Shown here piece by piece: positions 1-7,867 of a stretch of 64,000 nucleotides of DNA. The number at the start of each line of letters is the position of its first letter. Within the stretch, counting starts at the first letter, position 1. The notes under the pieces were generated by a model. That model saw only the letters and a program-made list of their open reading frames with translations. It did no database searches and was not told the origin of the DNA. The translations under genes and the position numbers were made by a program. Source of the DNA: CAIUMH01 sp963758555 (GTDB lineage Bacteria; Actinomycetota; Acidimicrobiia; Acidimicrobiales; RAAP-2); the NCBI GenBank assembly GCA_963758555.1, contig CAVWVW010000003.1, forward strand, positions 1 to 64,000, in the 5' to 3' direction.

Positions 1-1
1 G

Positions 2-574
2 GTGATCCCCCTGGTGCCTGGCGCTGCGAGCGCAGTGATCTACAAGGACGGGACGATGAACGTCGGCGCCTGGGGCACGGACGTGCGCATGTCGCCCGAC
101 GTGGTCTCGGTGCGACAGAACCTCGACCTGATCGTGGACCGCGGCGCAGCGGTTCCCGGGCTGCTGGCGAACGACCACTCGCAGTGGGGAGTGACCGTCG
201 GCGGCGCCACCTACGTGTGGCGCTCCGGGCTCGGCATCACTGCCAACGGGGCGCTCGTCTACGTCGGCGGTCCGTCGCTGTCGATCACGAGCTTGGCGGA
301 CCTCCTGGTGCGGGCCGGCGCCGTGAGAGGCATGGAGCTCGACATCAACACCGACTGGGTCCAGTACTCGTACTACAACCCGCTCACCGGTCAGCCGGCA
401 TCACCCGCCAACGGCAAGGCGCTCATCGACGGCATGGGGGGCAACGGCTCGGGACCCTCTCGCTACTTCGTCAACTGGTGGATCCGTGACTTCTTCACGA
501 CCTCGGCTCGCTACAAGGCAGACGGCACGATGGGCACCTCAAGCTCGACGACGTCGACCACGTCGAAGCCGTAG
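2..574 (+). CDS. Phosphodiester glycosidase (NAGPA-like) family protein, 5' end outside window
   Basis: The reading frame is open from the left edge, so this is the C-terminal ~190 residues of a longer protein. The stretch from 'VRQNLDLIVDRG' through 'GVTVGGATYVWRSGLG' to 'GMELDINTDWVQYSYY' and 'RYFVNWWIRDFF' resembles the phosphodiester glycosidase / DUF2233 (NAGPA) fold, in which the late Asp and Asn residues line the active site. The tail (last ~15 residues) is a low-complexity Ser/Thr linker ending in SKP. Family members are usually secreted and act on sugar phosphodiesters, often in the cell envelope. It lies 8 bp upstream of a glycosyltransferase on the same strand, which fits an envelope-glycan role. 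The exact substrate cannot be read from the sequence. Confidence 0.6.
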   Translation: MIPLVPGAASAVIYKDGTMNVGAWGTDVRMSPDVVSVRQNLDLIVDRGAAVPGLLANDHSQWGVTVGGATYVWRSGLGITANGALVYVGGPSLSITSLADLLVRAGAVRGMELDINTDWVQYSYYNPLTGQPASPANGKALIDGMGGNGSGPSRYFVNWWIRDFFTTSARYKADGTMGTSSSTTSTTSKP

Positions 575-582
575 CGGTCGCG

Positions 583-1773
583 GTGGCCAACCGAACCCCC
601 GACGCCTCGGTCGTGGTGATGGGGTGGCGTCGAGCGCCTGAGCTGCTTCGCTGCCTGCGAGCGCTCAAGCAGAGCGACTCGCAAGCCACTCGTGAGGTGC
701 TGGTGGTCCTCAACGAGCCCGACAGCAGCCTCATCGAGGAGCTCGAAGGGCACACCGAGCTCTTTGATCTCCTCGACGTCTCCCCCCTCAACCGTGGCTA
801 CGGCCTCGCCAACAACGATGCGGTCGAGCGTGCATCGGGTGAGGTGATCGTCTTCCTCAACGATGATGCGCTCGTCTCGGACGGCTTCCTCGATCCGTTG
901 GTCGATCGGTTGCGTGCCGACCCATCGGTGGGAGCGGTCGGCAGCGTGCAGACCAACGAGGACGGTCGCATCGTCGAAGCCGGTGCGTTTCTCTACCGCG
1001 ATGGCGCCCCCCTCCAGATCGATGAGGCGGTGCTCGGCGGCGACGAGCCCCGAGCCGAGCCCGTGCTCTACGTCTCGGGCGCTTCGCTGGCGGTTCGGCG
1101 CAGTGCCTTCGTCGAGGTGGGCGGCTTTGACGCTGGCTACTTCCCTGCGTACTTCGAAGACACTGACCTGGCCCTCAAGCTCTTGGGCCGCGGGCTCACC
1201 ACGTGGCTTGCGCCCGCCTCCGTGGTGCGACACCACCACAGCACGCGTGCGCCTCGTCGCTACGCGGCGTTCCTGACCAGGCGGAACCGAGCTCGCCTCG
1301 CGCTCCGGTGGGGGCCGGTCTTAGAGCGGCTCCCGGAGCATCCGTCAACCTATCGACCACAGTCGATCCGTCGAGAGGTCGACCAGGTTCGGACGCTCTT
1401 GAGCGAATGGGCCCACGGTGAGAGATTTGAGGCGATGGCACCCGACGAGCCCAGGCCCGACGATGAGGAGCTCCTGGAGCGCTCAGGGGCCATCACGGCT
1501 GCTTACGTGGCCAGTCTCGAGGGCCGCCTCGACAAGTCCGTCGGGCGCATCGCTGAGCTCGAGGCGATCGAGAGCTACCTGCAGGTCCTCGTCGCTGAGC
1601 GTCAAGACGTCCTCGATCGCTACGTGCCTCGCGTGGATGAGCTCGAAGCCACGATCCGAGACCTCCAGGGCCAGCTCGATGCACTCGAAGCAGAGCTCGA
1701 CGGCTACCGCGGGCGACTGGTGGTGCGGGCCACCGAGAGGGCAGCCGAGCTCACCCGCAGGCTGGCGCCCTAG
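583..1773 (+). CDS. Family 2 glycosyltransferase with C-terminal coiled coil
   Basis: 396 residues from a GTG start, 8 bp after the preceding gene. The N-terminal ~250 residues are a GT2 (GT-A) domain: 'SVVVMGWRRAPELLRCLRAL' marks the nucleotide-binding strand and helix, 'VIFLNDDALVSDGFLDPL' (near residue 90) carries the metal-binding Asp pair, and 'FPAYFEDTDLALKLLGRG' (near 190) contains the ED acceptor-side motif typical of rhamnosyl- and other cell-wall GT2 enzymes. The last ~100 residues (about 295-396) are a charged heptad-like coiled coil ('DELEATIRDLQGQLDALEAELDG'-type pattern), suggesting oligomerisation or docking. No membrane segments are visible. Neighbours in the decaprenyl-phospho-arabinose pathway, convergent on the other strand, suggest a role in envelope polysaccharide synthesis. 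The donor and acceptor sugars are unknown. Confidence 0.8.
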   Translation: MANRTPDASVVVMGWRRAPELLRCLRALKQSDSQATREVLVVLNEPDSSLIEELEGHTELFDLLDVSPLNRGYGLANNDAVERASGEVIVFLNDDALVSDGFLDPLVDRLRADPSVGAVGSVQTNEDGRIVEAGAFLYRDGAPLQIDEAVLGGDEPRAEPVLYVSGASLAVRRSAFVEVGGFDAGYFPAYFEDTDLALKLLGRGLTTWLAPASVVRHHHSTRAPRRYAAFLTRRNRARLALRWGPVLERLPEHPSTYRPQSIRREVDQVRTLLSEWAHGERFEAMAPDEPRPDDEELLERSGAITAAYVASLEGRLDKSVGRIAELEAIESYLQVLVAERQDVLDRYVPRVDELEATIRDLQGQLDALEAELDGYRGRLVVRATERAAELTRRLAP

Positions 1774-1791
1774 CTCGACCAGCTCGGTCTC

Positions 1792-2556
1792 TCAGCCAGG
1801 GAGCCTGCGCCAGACGACGCTTGGAAGGTGCACCATGGCCATGGAGGCAGCCTGCAGGATCGACGGAGACCAGATCACAGGCGCCTTCGTGCTCAGGCCC
1901 TTGACGATGGTGTCTGCCGCCGTGTCGACGTCGGTGGTGAACGGGGCCTCGGCCATGCCTTCGGTCATCTTCGTGCGCACGAAGCCAGGGCGGATGATCT
2001 GGACCAAGACGCCGAAAGGTCGGACGGACTCCGCGTAGCCCTGGGTGAAGGCGTCCAGTCCAGCCTTGGTCGAGCCGTAGGTGAAGTTCGCTCGACGCAC
2101 GCGCACCCCCGCGATCGAGGAGAACACGGCGACGTGCCCGGTGCCCTGTGCGAGCAGGCGAGGTCGCAGGGCGGCCAGCGCAGCCGCAGGCCAGGTCAGG
2201 TTCACGCTGAAGAGCGACGCGGTGCCCGCAGCGTCATCGTCGAGCTTGTCCTGGTCTCCCAAGAGCCCCACCGCCACCAGCACGAGATCGATGGACCCGC
2301 CCGCCGCCGCGAACGCGGCATCGATGGTCGGGGCCGCGCTGGCGAGGTCGGCGGCGTCGAAGACGACGGTCTCGACCAGCTTGGCCCCGTGGGCTCGGAG
2401 CTCGTCGGCCGAGCGGGCCAGGGCAGCGTCGTCGCGGCCGGCGAGCACCACCGTGGTGGTCCTGTCGTTGACGAGCCGACGGGTCACGGCCAGGGCGATG
2501 TCAGAGGTCCCGCCGAGGACCAGGACGCTCTGTGGCTGTCCGAATGCGTTCTGCAC
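1792..2556 (-). CDS. dprE2: Decaprenylphosphoryl-2-keto-ribose reductase (DprE2-like SDR)
   Basis: 254 residues, short-chain dehydrogenase/reductase. 'VLVLGGTSDIALAVTRRL' (residues ~11-28) is the NAD(P)H-binding glycine motif and 'RANFTYGSTKAGLDAF' (~155-170) holds the catalytic Tyr-x3-Lys, preceded by the Ser of 'VFSSIAG'. Overall similarity to mycobacterial DprE2 is recognisable end to end, including the 'LVQIIRPGFVRTKMT' segment and a C-terminal 'RRLPG'. With DprE1 it epimerises decaprenylphosphoryl-ribose to decaprenylphosphoryl-arabinose, the arabinosyl donor for arabinan. It is the last gene of a three-gene minus-strand operon, 26 bp after dprE1. Function is assigned from family plus operon context. 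Confidence 0.88.
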   Translation of the reverse strand: MQNAFGQPQSVLVLGGTSDIALAVTRRLVNDRTTTVVLAGRDDAALARSADELRAHGAKLVETVVFDAADLASAAPTIDAAFAAAGGSIDLVLVAVGLLGDQDKLDDDAAGTASLFSVNLTWPAAALAALRPRLLAQGTGHVAVFSSIAGVRVRRANFTYGSTKAGLDAFTQGYAESVRPFGVLVQIIRPGFVRTKMTEGMAEAPFTTDVDTAADTIVKGLSTKAPVIWSPSILQAASMAMVHLPSVVWRRLPG

Positions 2557-2582
2557 CGTGGTGCTGCCTCCTGTGGTCGTGA

Positions 2583-3938
2583 TCAGTCGAGCTCGAGGCG
2601 CCGGCTGAGATCGGACGCCATGACCCCGTTCGGGTCGATGAGGCGTCGGACCTCGTTGAGCGAGTCGAGCGAGGGGTACATGGCGCGCAGCAGCTCGGCC
2701 GAGACGCGGCTGTCCTTGGCGAGGTAGAGCCGACCGTCGGCTTCGGCCACCATCTGGTCAAGCTGGTCGAGCACCTTCGGCAGCTGTGGAGGGCCGAGCG
2801 GCACGTCGAGCGCCAGCGTCCAGCCTTCGATGGGGAAGGACAGCGGTCCGGGGTCACCGGGACCGAAGCGCTTGAGCACAGCGAGGAAGGAGGGGACCTT
2901 GGCGCTCGAGAGCACCTCGATGGCCCTCGTCACCACGTCTCCGTGGGCGTCGGGTACGGCGAACTGGTACTGCAGGAAGCCCTTGGGGCCATGCATCCGG
3001 TTCCAGTTCGAGACGCCGTCTAAGGGGTGGAAGAAGGTCCCGACGCTCTGGATCTCGCCATCTCGTTTGGCCGGGGCCTTGCGGAACCAGAGCTCGTTGA
3101 ACGCGCTGATGGAGAGCTTGTTGAGGAGACCTGGAGGAGCCGTGAACGGCACTGAGAGCTTGGCTCCCGAGGGAGCGGCCAGCGGCGTCGAGCGCTGCTT
3201 GGCGTTGAGCGCCCCGAGGGGGGCGTGATCTCCTCGGGTGAGCACGCCGCGACCCATGCGAGCCCCTGAGGTCATGCAGTCCACCCAGGCCACCGAGTAG
3301 CGATAGTCGGCATCCCCGGTGTACATCGCCTCCATGATCGAGTCGAGGTCCTCGAAGCGCTCGGTGTCCACGCTCACGTAGCCAGTCTCGACCGGCAGCA
3401 GGCGGATCGTCGCTTCGGTGACGATCCCCGTGAGGCCCATCCCGCCAGCGGTCGCCCAGAAGAGCGGCGGGTCCGTCTCCGCCGAGACGGTGATCGAACC
3501 CACCGGTGTGGCGATGGTCATCGAGGTGACGTGGCTCATGAAGCTGCCCTCGACGTGGTGGTTCTTGCCGTGGATGTCTGCAGCGATCGCACCGCCCACC
3601 GTCACCTGACGGGTGCCGGGCGTCACAGGCACGAAGAACCCGGCGGGCAGGGCCACGGCCAGCAGCTCATCGATGCTGACCCCGGCTCCACAGGTCACGA
3701 GTCCGGTGCTCGGCTCGATGGGTGAGAGGTGCCAGAGCGACCGGTTGGAGATCACCGTGCCGCCAGCGCACTGCGCGGCGTCCCCGTAGCTTCGACCGAG
3801 CCCTCGAGCGATGAGCGGGCCCTTGGCCGAGCCCAACAGCTCGACGACCTCGTCAGCAGAGCGAGGCGTCGTGACGAAGGCCGTGGACGGAGCGGTGTTG
3901 CCCCAGCCGCTCAGCAGCTCTTGGCTTCCCGCCGTCAT
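2583..3938 (-). CDS. dprE1: Decaprenylphosphoryl-beta-D-ribose oxidase DprE1
   Basis: 451 residues (mycobacterial DprE1 is 461). The FAD_binding_4 domain comes first: 'LIARGLGRSYGDAAQ' and 'VTPGTRQVTVGGAIAADIHGKNHH' bind the FAD pyrophosphate. The substrate domain follows, ending 'MASDLSRRLELD', very like the mycobacterial C-terminus. The catalytically important lysine is present in 'YLAKDSR' (K408 here, equivalent to K418 in M. tuberculosis). The position equivalent to Cys387, the target of benzothiazinones, is Ala376 in 'GWTLALDVPL' (codon at 2811-2813). The enzyme oxidises decaprenylphosphoryl-ribose C2' to the keto form, which DprE2 reduces. Its start codon overlaps the stop of ubiA by 4 bp, so translation is probably coupled. 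Confidence 0.92.
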   Translation of the reverse strand: MTAGSQELLSGWGNTAPSTAFVTTPRSADEVVELLGSAKGPLIARGLGRSYGDAAQCAGGTVISNRSLWHLSPIEPSTGLVTCGAGVSIDELLAVALPAGFFVPVTPGTRQVTVGGAIAADIHGKNHHVEGSFMSHVTSMTIATPVGSITVSAETDPPLFWATAGGMGLTGIVTEATIRLLPVETGYVSVDTERFEDLDSIMEAMYTGDADYRYSVAWVDCMTSGARMGRGVLTRGDHAPLGALNAKQRSTPLAAPSGAKLSVPFTAPPGLLNKLSISAFNELWFRKAPAKRDGEIQSVGTFFHPLDGVSNWNRMHGPKGFLQYQFAVPDAHGDVVTRAIEVLSSAKVPSFLAVLKRFGPGDPGPLSFPIEGWTLALDVPLGPPQLPKVLDQLDQMVAEADGRLYLAKDSRVSAELLRAMYPSLDSLNEVRRLIDPNGVMASDLSRRLELD

Positions 3939-4789
3939 CCGTAGATCCCGATGACGGCCAGGACCACCCAGAGCGCAGCCAGGATCTGGATGACGTGGTC
4001 AGAGAAGATGAGGTCCTCTGGTGCGCCGCCCTCCCGGGCGTCGAGCACCCGAAGCACGTAGAGCGCACCGATGACCACAGGCACCGCCGTCAGGTGGATC
4101 CAGACCTCTCGACCGTGCGCCCGCTCGATCAGACCGGTCCCCTCAAAGGCCCAGAGGCAGTAGGCGGTGACCGAGACCGTGGCCGTCAGGGTCAAGGCGG
4201 ACTCGAGGTAGGTCTTCGAGTACCTCGAGAGGACCGCTCGGGCCTCGCCTCCCTCGCCGTTCTCGTCAGGGAGCTCGGCAAGACGCTTGCCCACCACCAG
4301 GAACAACGAGCCGAAGGAGATGACCACCACGAACCACACGCTGAGCGGTGTGTGAGACGCGGCGCCACCACCGAGCGCTCGGAGCACGAACCCTGCCGCC
4401 ACACAAGCCAGCTCGATCACGGGCTCCGTCTTGAGATACGCCGTGTAGAGCAGCGTGATGACGACGTAGCTGGCGAGCACGACGGCCAGCTGCCAGGTGG
4501 CAGCCAGCCCGCCGAGGACCACGGCACCGACCATGAGCACGGCAGCGGAGCTCAAGGCCACGTTGACGGGGAGCTCGCCAGAGGCGATGGGACGGAAGCG
4601 CTTCCTCGGGTGTTGGCGATCAGCGTCGCGGTCGCGCACGTCGTTGACCAGGTACGTGCCCGACGCAGCCAGCGAGAAGGCGATGAAGGCAACGATGGTG
4701 GGCCACAGCACGCCGTGGTGGAAGAGCGTGCCCGCTGCCGCCGGGGCGATGAAGACGAGGACGTTCTTGACCCACTGCTTCGGGCGCAT
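3935..4789 (-). CDS. ubiA: Decaprenyl-phosphate phosphoribosyltransferase (UbiA family)
   Basis: 284 residues, a polytopic membrane prenyltransferase with about eight or nine helices. The Asp-rich site 'VNDVRDRDADRQHP' (~48-61) followed by 'RKRFRPIASGELP' is the NDxxDxxxD motif of the UbiA family in the form seen in mycobacterial Rv3806c, which transfers 5-phosphoribosyl from PRPP to decaprenyl phosphate. It starts the pathway completed by the two downstream genes. The ATG used here begins 'MRPKQWVKN'. Homologues usually have about 25 residues before this point, and the upstream frame (reading ALLRA just before the Met) looks homologous but offers no ATG/GTG/TTG before a stop at 4910-4912. 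The real start may therefore be a rare codon, or the N-terminus is simply short. Confidence 0.85.
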   Translation of the reverse strand: MRPKQWVKNVLVFIAPAAAGTLFHHGVLWPTIVAFIAFSLAASGTYLVNDVRDRDADRQHPRKRFRPIASGELPVNVALSSAAVLMVGAVVLGGLAATWQLAVVLASYVVITLLYTAYLKTEPVIELACVAAGFVLRALGGGAASHTPLSVWFVVVISFGSLFLVVGKRLAELPDENGEGGEARAVLSRYSKTYLESALTLTATVSVTAYCLWAFEGTGLIERAHGREVWIHLTAVPVVIGALYVLRVLDAREGGAPEDLIFSDHVIQILAALWVVLAVIGIYG

Positions 4790-5176
4790 AGCCCGGAGGA
4801 GCGCGCCCGGGAGACCGAAGCGCCGAGGTGGGGCAACGTGGACCGGATGCTCCGGATCTTGGCTGCCGGGCGTCAGAGGAGACGGAGGGTGCGAGGCGAT
4901 AGGCCGAACCTACCAGGACGTTCATGCTCGATTGGTTCCCGCACACGGCCAGCGGCCTATCATCTGACCCGTGAAGCGCCCCCCTTGTGCCGTCACTGGC
5001 ACGCACGACCGCATCGGTCTCGACCGAGGGTGGCCGCTCGGCCCACGGCACTCCCGTCACGGGGGTCTGCAGACCTAATACCAGCCGCTTGAGGTGAGGC
5101 ACATCGTCGGATCTGTCCATCGGTGGCGCACGCAAAGCTCGAGCTCGTTCGCAAGTCAGAGGAAGGAAGCACCCAG
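4790..5176. other. Divergent intergenic region between ubiA and sucC
   Basis: About 390 bp separating the minus-strand envelope operon from plus-strand sucC. No convincing coding sequence was seen. The first ~60 bp next to ubiA may encode an N-terminal extension of it. Promoters for both directions should lie here, but no clear -35/-10 pair stands out. Confidence 0.4.
5161..5169 (+). promoter_or_regulatory. Ribosome binding site fixing the sucC start
   Basis: The purine run GGAAGGAAG lies 7 bp before GTG 5177. This supports starting SucC at 'VDLFEYQGKQYF', which matches the family N-terminus, rather than at the in-frame GTG at 5123, which would add 18 unrelated residues. Confidence 0.6.
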
Positions 5177-6334
5177 GTGGATCTGTTTGAGTATCAGGGC
5201 AAGCAGTACTTCGCCCAATTCGGCATCCCTGTCTCGCCCGGGGGCGAGGCCGACACGGTTGACGAGGCGGTCGCGGTAGCGGAGAAGATCGGGTACCCGG
5301 TGGTCGTCAAGGCACAGGTGCGCGTGGGAGGTCGAGGCAAAGCCGGCGGCATCAAGCTGGCGGACAACGCTGACGAGGTTCGACTCCACGCCGGGAACAT
5401 CTTGGGCATGGACATCAAGGGCCACGTCGTCCACCGCCTGTGGATCGAGCTCTCGAGCGACATCGCGGAGGAGTACTACGCCAGCTTCACCCTGGACCGT
5501 CCGAACAAGGTCTACCTCGGCATGCTGTCAAAGGAAGGCGGCGTGGAGATCGAGGAGGTGGCCGTCACCAACCCCGACGCCATCATCAAGCTCTCCATCG
5601 ACCCGACGGTGGGCCTCGACCTCGCCACGGCGACCAAGTGGGTCGCAGACGCCGAGCTGAACGAGGGCGCACAGGAACAAGCTGCGGCGCTCCTCGTCCA
5701 GCTCTTCGAGTGCTACGTCAAGGGTGACTGCGACCTCGCGGAGATCAACCCGCTCATCTACACCACCGACCACGTCGTCCGAGCGCTCGACGCCAAGGTG
5801 ACCTTGGACGTCAACGCCGAGTTCCGCCACCCTGAGTGGGAGGCGTGGAGCGACACCGACGCTGAAGACCCCCGCGAGGCGATGGCCAAGGAGAAGGGTC
5901 TCAACTACATCGGGCTTGAGGGCTCGGTCGGGATCATCGCCAACGGCGCAGGGCTCGCCATGTCGACGCTCGACGTGGTCAACCAGGTGGGTGGCACAGC
6001 GGCCAACTTCCTCGACATCGGAGGCGGCGCCAACGCCGACGTGATGACCGCCGCACTCGAGGTGATCAACGCCGATCCGTCGGTGCGCTCAATCTTCGTC
6101 AACATCTTCGGCGGCATCACCCGCGTCGACGAGGTGGCCAAGGGCGTCATCGAGGCGCTCCGCCGTGTGGACATCAGCTCGCCCATCGTGCTGCGACTCG
6201 ATGGCACCAACGCCATTGAAGGGCGTGCGCTCCTCGCCGAGCACCTGAATGATCGATTGGTGGCAGAGCCCACGATGCTCGACGCCGCCCGACGCGCCGT
6301 GGCGATGGCCACGACGGGAGGAGACAGCAAGTGA
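5177..6334 (+). CDS. sucC: Succinate-CoA ligase (ADP-forming) subunit beta
   Basis: 385 residues, close to the usual ~388. An ATP-grasp domain occupies the N-terminal half ('PVVVKAQVRVGGRGKAGGIKL' contains the nucleotide-binding lysine and Gly loop; 'CDLAEINPLIY' near residue 195 is the metal-ligand segment). The C-terminal CoA-ligase domain carries 'NGAGLAMSTLDVV' and 'NFLDIGGGA'. With SucD it converts succinyl-CoA, ADP and phosphate to succinate, CoA and ATP in the TCA cycle. The start is set by a good ribosome binding site and the family N-terminus. The stop codon overlaps the sucD start by 4 bp, giving a coupled two-gene operon. Confidence 0.95.
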   Translation: MDLFEYQGKQYFAQFGIPVSPGGEADTVDEAVAVAEKIGYPVVVKAQVRVGGRGKAGGIKLADNADEVRLHAGNILGMDIKGHVVHRLWIELSSDIAEEYYASFTLDRPNKVYLGMLSKEGGVEIEEVAVTNPDAIIKLSIDPTVGLDLATATKWVADAELNEGAQEQAAALLVQLFECYVKGDCDLAEINPLIYTTDHVVRALDAKVTLDVNAEFRHPEWEAWSDTDAEDPREAMAKEKGLNYIGLEGSVGIIANGAGLAMSTLDVVNQVGGTAANFLDIGGGANADVMTAALEVINADPSVRSIFVNIFGGITRVDEVAKGVIEALRRVDISSPIVLRLDGTNAIEGRALLAEHLNDRLVAEPTMLDAARRAVAMATTGGDSK

Positions 6335-7221
6335 GCATCTTCGTCGACGAGAACACCAAGGTCATCGTCCAAGGCCTGACCGGCGGACAGGGCCGCTTCC
6401 ACGGTGTCCGCAACCGTGACTACGGGACCCAGGTCGTCGGGGGCGTGAGCCCCAAGAAGGCGGGCACCGACGTCGAGGGCATCCCTGTCTTCGCTTCGGT
6501 CAAAGAAGCAGTCGCCGAGACAGGCGCGACAGCATCGTTCGTGGTCGTCCCGCCGCCCGCCGCCGTGGCTGCCATCTTGGAGGCCGCTGAGGCGGGCATC
6601 GAGTTCATCGTCTGCATCACCGAGGGCATCCCTGCACATGACGAGGCACGTTGCTTCAACGTTCTGAAGAAGGACTTCCCCAACACGCGCCTCCTGGGCC
6701 CGAACTGCCCCGGCATCATCAGCCCCGGGAAGTGCAACATCGGCATCACCTCAGGTGACATCGCGCTGGCCGGGGGACCGGTCGGCATCGTGTCGCGCTC
6801 AGGCACGCTCACGTACCAGGCGCTCCACGAGCTCTCGCAGCAGGGTGTCGGGCAGACGACCTGTGTGGGCATCGGCGGCGACCCCGTTCCGGGGACCAAC
6901 TTCATCGACTGCCTCGAGGCCTTCGAGGCCGATCCCGACACCAAGGCCGTGATGATGATCGGAGAGATCGGTGGCTCAGAAGAGGAGCTGGCGGCTGAGT
7001 TCATCAAGAACCACATGACCAAGCCAGTGGTCTCCTACGTGGCAGGCGTGACGGCCCCTCCGGGTCGCAAGATGGGTCACGCCGGAGCGATCATCTCAGG
7101 CTCGCAGGGCACCGCCCAAGCCAAGATGGAGGCCTTGGAGGCCGCAGGCGTGACGGTGGCGCTCAACCCCACCGAGGCTGGCGAGAAGATGGTGGCCATC
7201 GTCCGAGAGCTCGGGCTCTAG
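6331..7221 (+). CDS. sucD: Succinate-CoA ligase subunit alpha
   Basis: 296 residues from GTG, overlapping sucC by 4 bp. The N-terminal CoA-binding Rossmann domain includes 'VQGLTGGQGRFH' and 'FVVVPPPAAVAAILEA'. The C-terminal ligase domain has 'GPNCPGIISPG' and the phosphorylated active-site histidine in 'KMGHAGAIISGSQGTA' (His near residue 250). It is full length with no anomalies. It carries the phosphohistidine intermediate of the succinyl-CoA synthetase reaction and pairs with SucC. The next gene, purN, starts 38 bp downstream, so the purine/folate genes may be read from the same transcript. Confidence 0.96.
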   Translation: MSIFVDENTKVIVQGLTGGQGRFHGVRNRDYGTQVVGGVSPKKAGTDVEGIPVFASVKEAVAETGATASFVVVPPPAAVAAILEAAEAGIEFIVCITEGIPAHDEARCFNVLKKDFPNTRLLGPNCPGIISPGKCNIGITSGDIALAGGPVGIVSRSGTLTYQALHELSQQGVGQTTCVGIGGDPVPGTNFIDCLEAFEADPDTKAVMMIGEIGGSEEELAAEFIKNHMTKPVVSYVAGVTAPPGRKMGHAGAIISGSQGTAQAKMEALEAAGVTVALNPTEAGEKMVAIVRELGL

Positions 7222-7259
7222 GGCCCAGGACTCGGAGGGCCTCTCAAGAACGTGCCTCG

Positions 7260-7856
7260 ATGAGGATCGCCGTGCTGGTCTCGGGCAGCGGGACGATCCT
7301 TGAGGCCATCGTCGAGTCCATCGAGGTCGCGGTCGTGCTGTCCGACCGGCCGTGTCGAGGTCTCGACGTGGCCGCAGAGCACGGCATCGAGGCGATCCTC
7401 GTCGACCGCCTCGACTTCGGCGGCTTCGGTGAGAGGTTCGATCGCGACGCGTACACCCGAGCGGTCCGAGACGAGCTGGTGGATCGGCAGATCGATCTGA
7501 TCGCCATGGCCGGGTTCGGCACCGTGCTCGGTCAGGCCATCCACGAGTCCTTCGAGCTCCGGATCTTGAACACCCATCCCGCGCTGCTCCCGGCCTTCCC
7601 GGGTTGGCACGGCGTGGCCGACGCTCTGGCCGCGGGCGCCACGGTCAGCGGCTGCACGGTGCATCTCGCCACCTTGGAGATGGATGCGGGCCCGATCCTT
7701 GCCCAAGGCGAGGTGCAGGTCCTTGACGACGACACCGAAGCGAGCCTGCACGAGCGGATCAAGCAGGTCGAACGCCAGCTCTACCCTGCGACCATCGCGG
7801 CGGCAGCCGCCGCGCTGGACCAGGGACGTCAGATCCAGTCGATCGCGGAACACTAG
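7260..7856 (+). CDS. purN: Phosphoribosylglycinamide formyltransferase 1
   Basis: 198 residues. The formyltransferase fold begins 'RIAVLVSGSGTILEAIVES' (phosphate loop for GAR). The catalytic Asn and His lie in 'RILNTHPALLPAFPG' (~105-120), and the catalytic Asp is in 'LEMDAGPILAQ' (~141). It transfers the formyl group of 10-formyl-tetrahydrofolate to GAR, step 3 of purine synthesis. It sits directly before purH (11 bp) and folD, which regenerates the 10-formyl-THF pool, so the operon couples cofactor supply and use. The length is typical. Confidence 0.93.
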   Translation: MRIAVLVSGSGTILEAIVESIEVAVVLSDRPCRGLDVAAEHGIEAILVDRLDFGGFGERFDRDAYTRAVRDELVDRQIDLIAMAGFGTVLGQAIHESFELRILNTHPALLPAFPGWHGVADALAAGATVSGCTVHLATLEMDAGPILAQGEVQVLDDDTEASLHERIKQVERQLYPATIAAAAAALDQGRQIQSIAEH

Positions 7857-7867
7857 GAGGCAACGCC

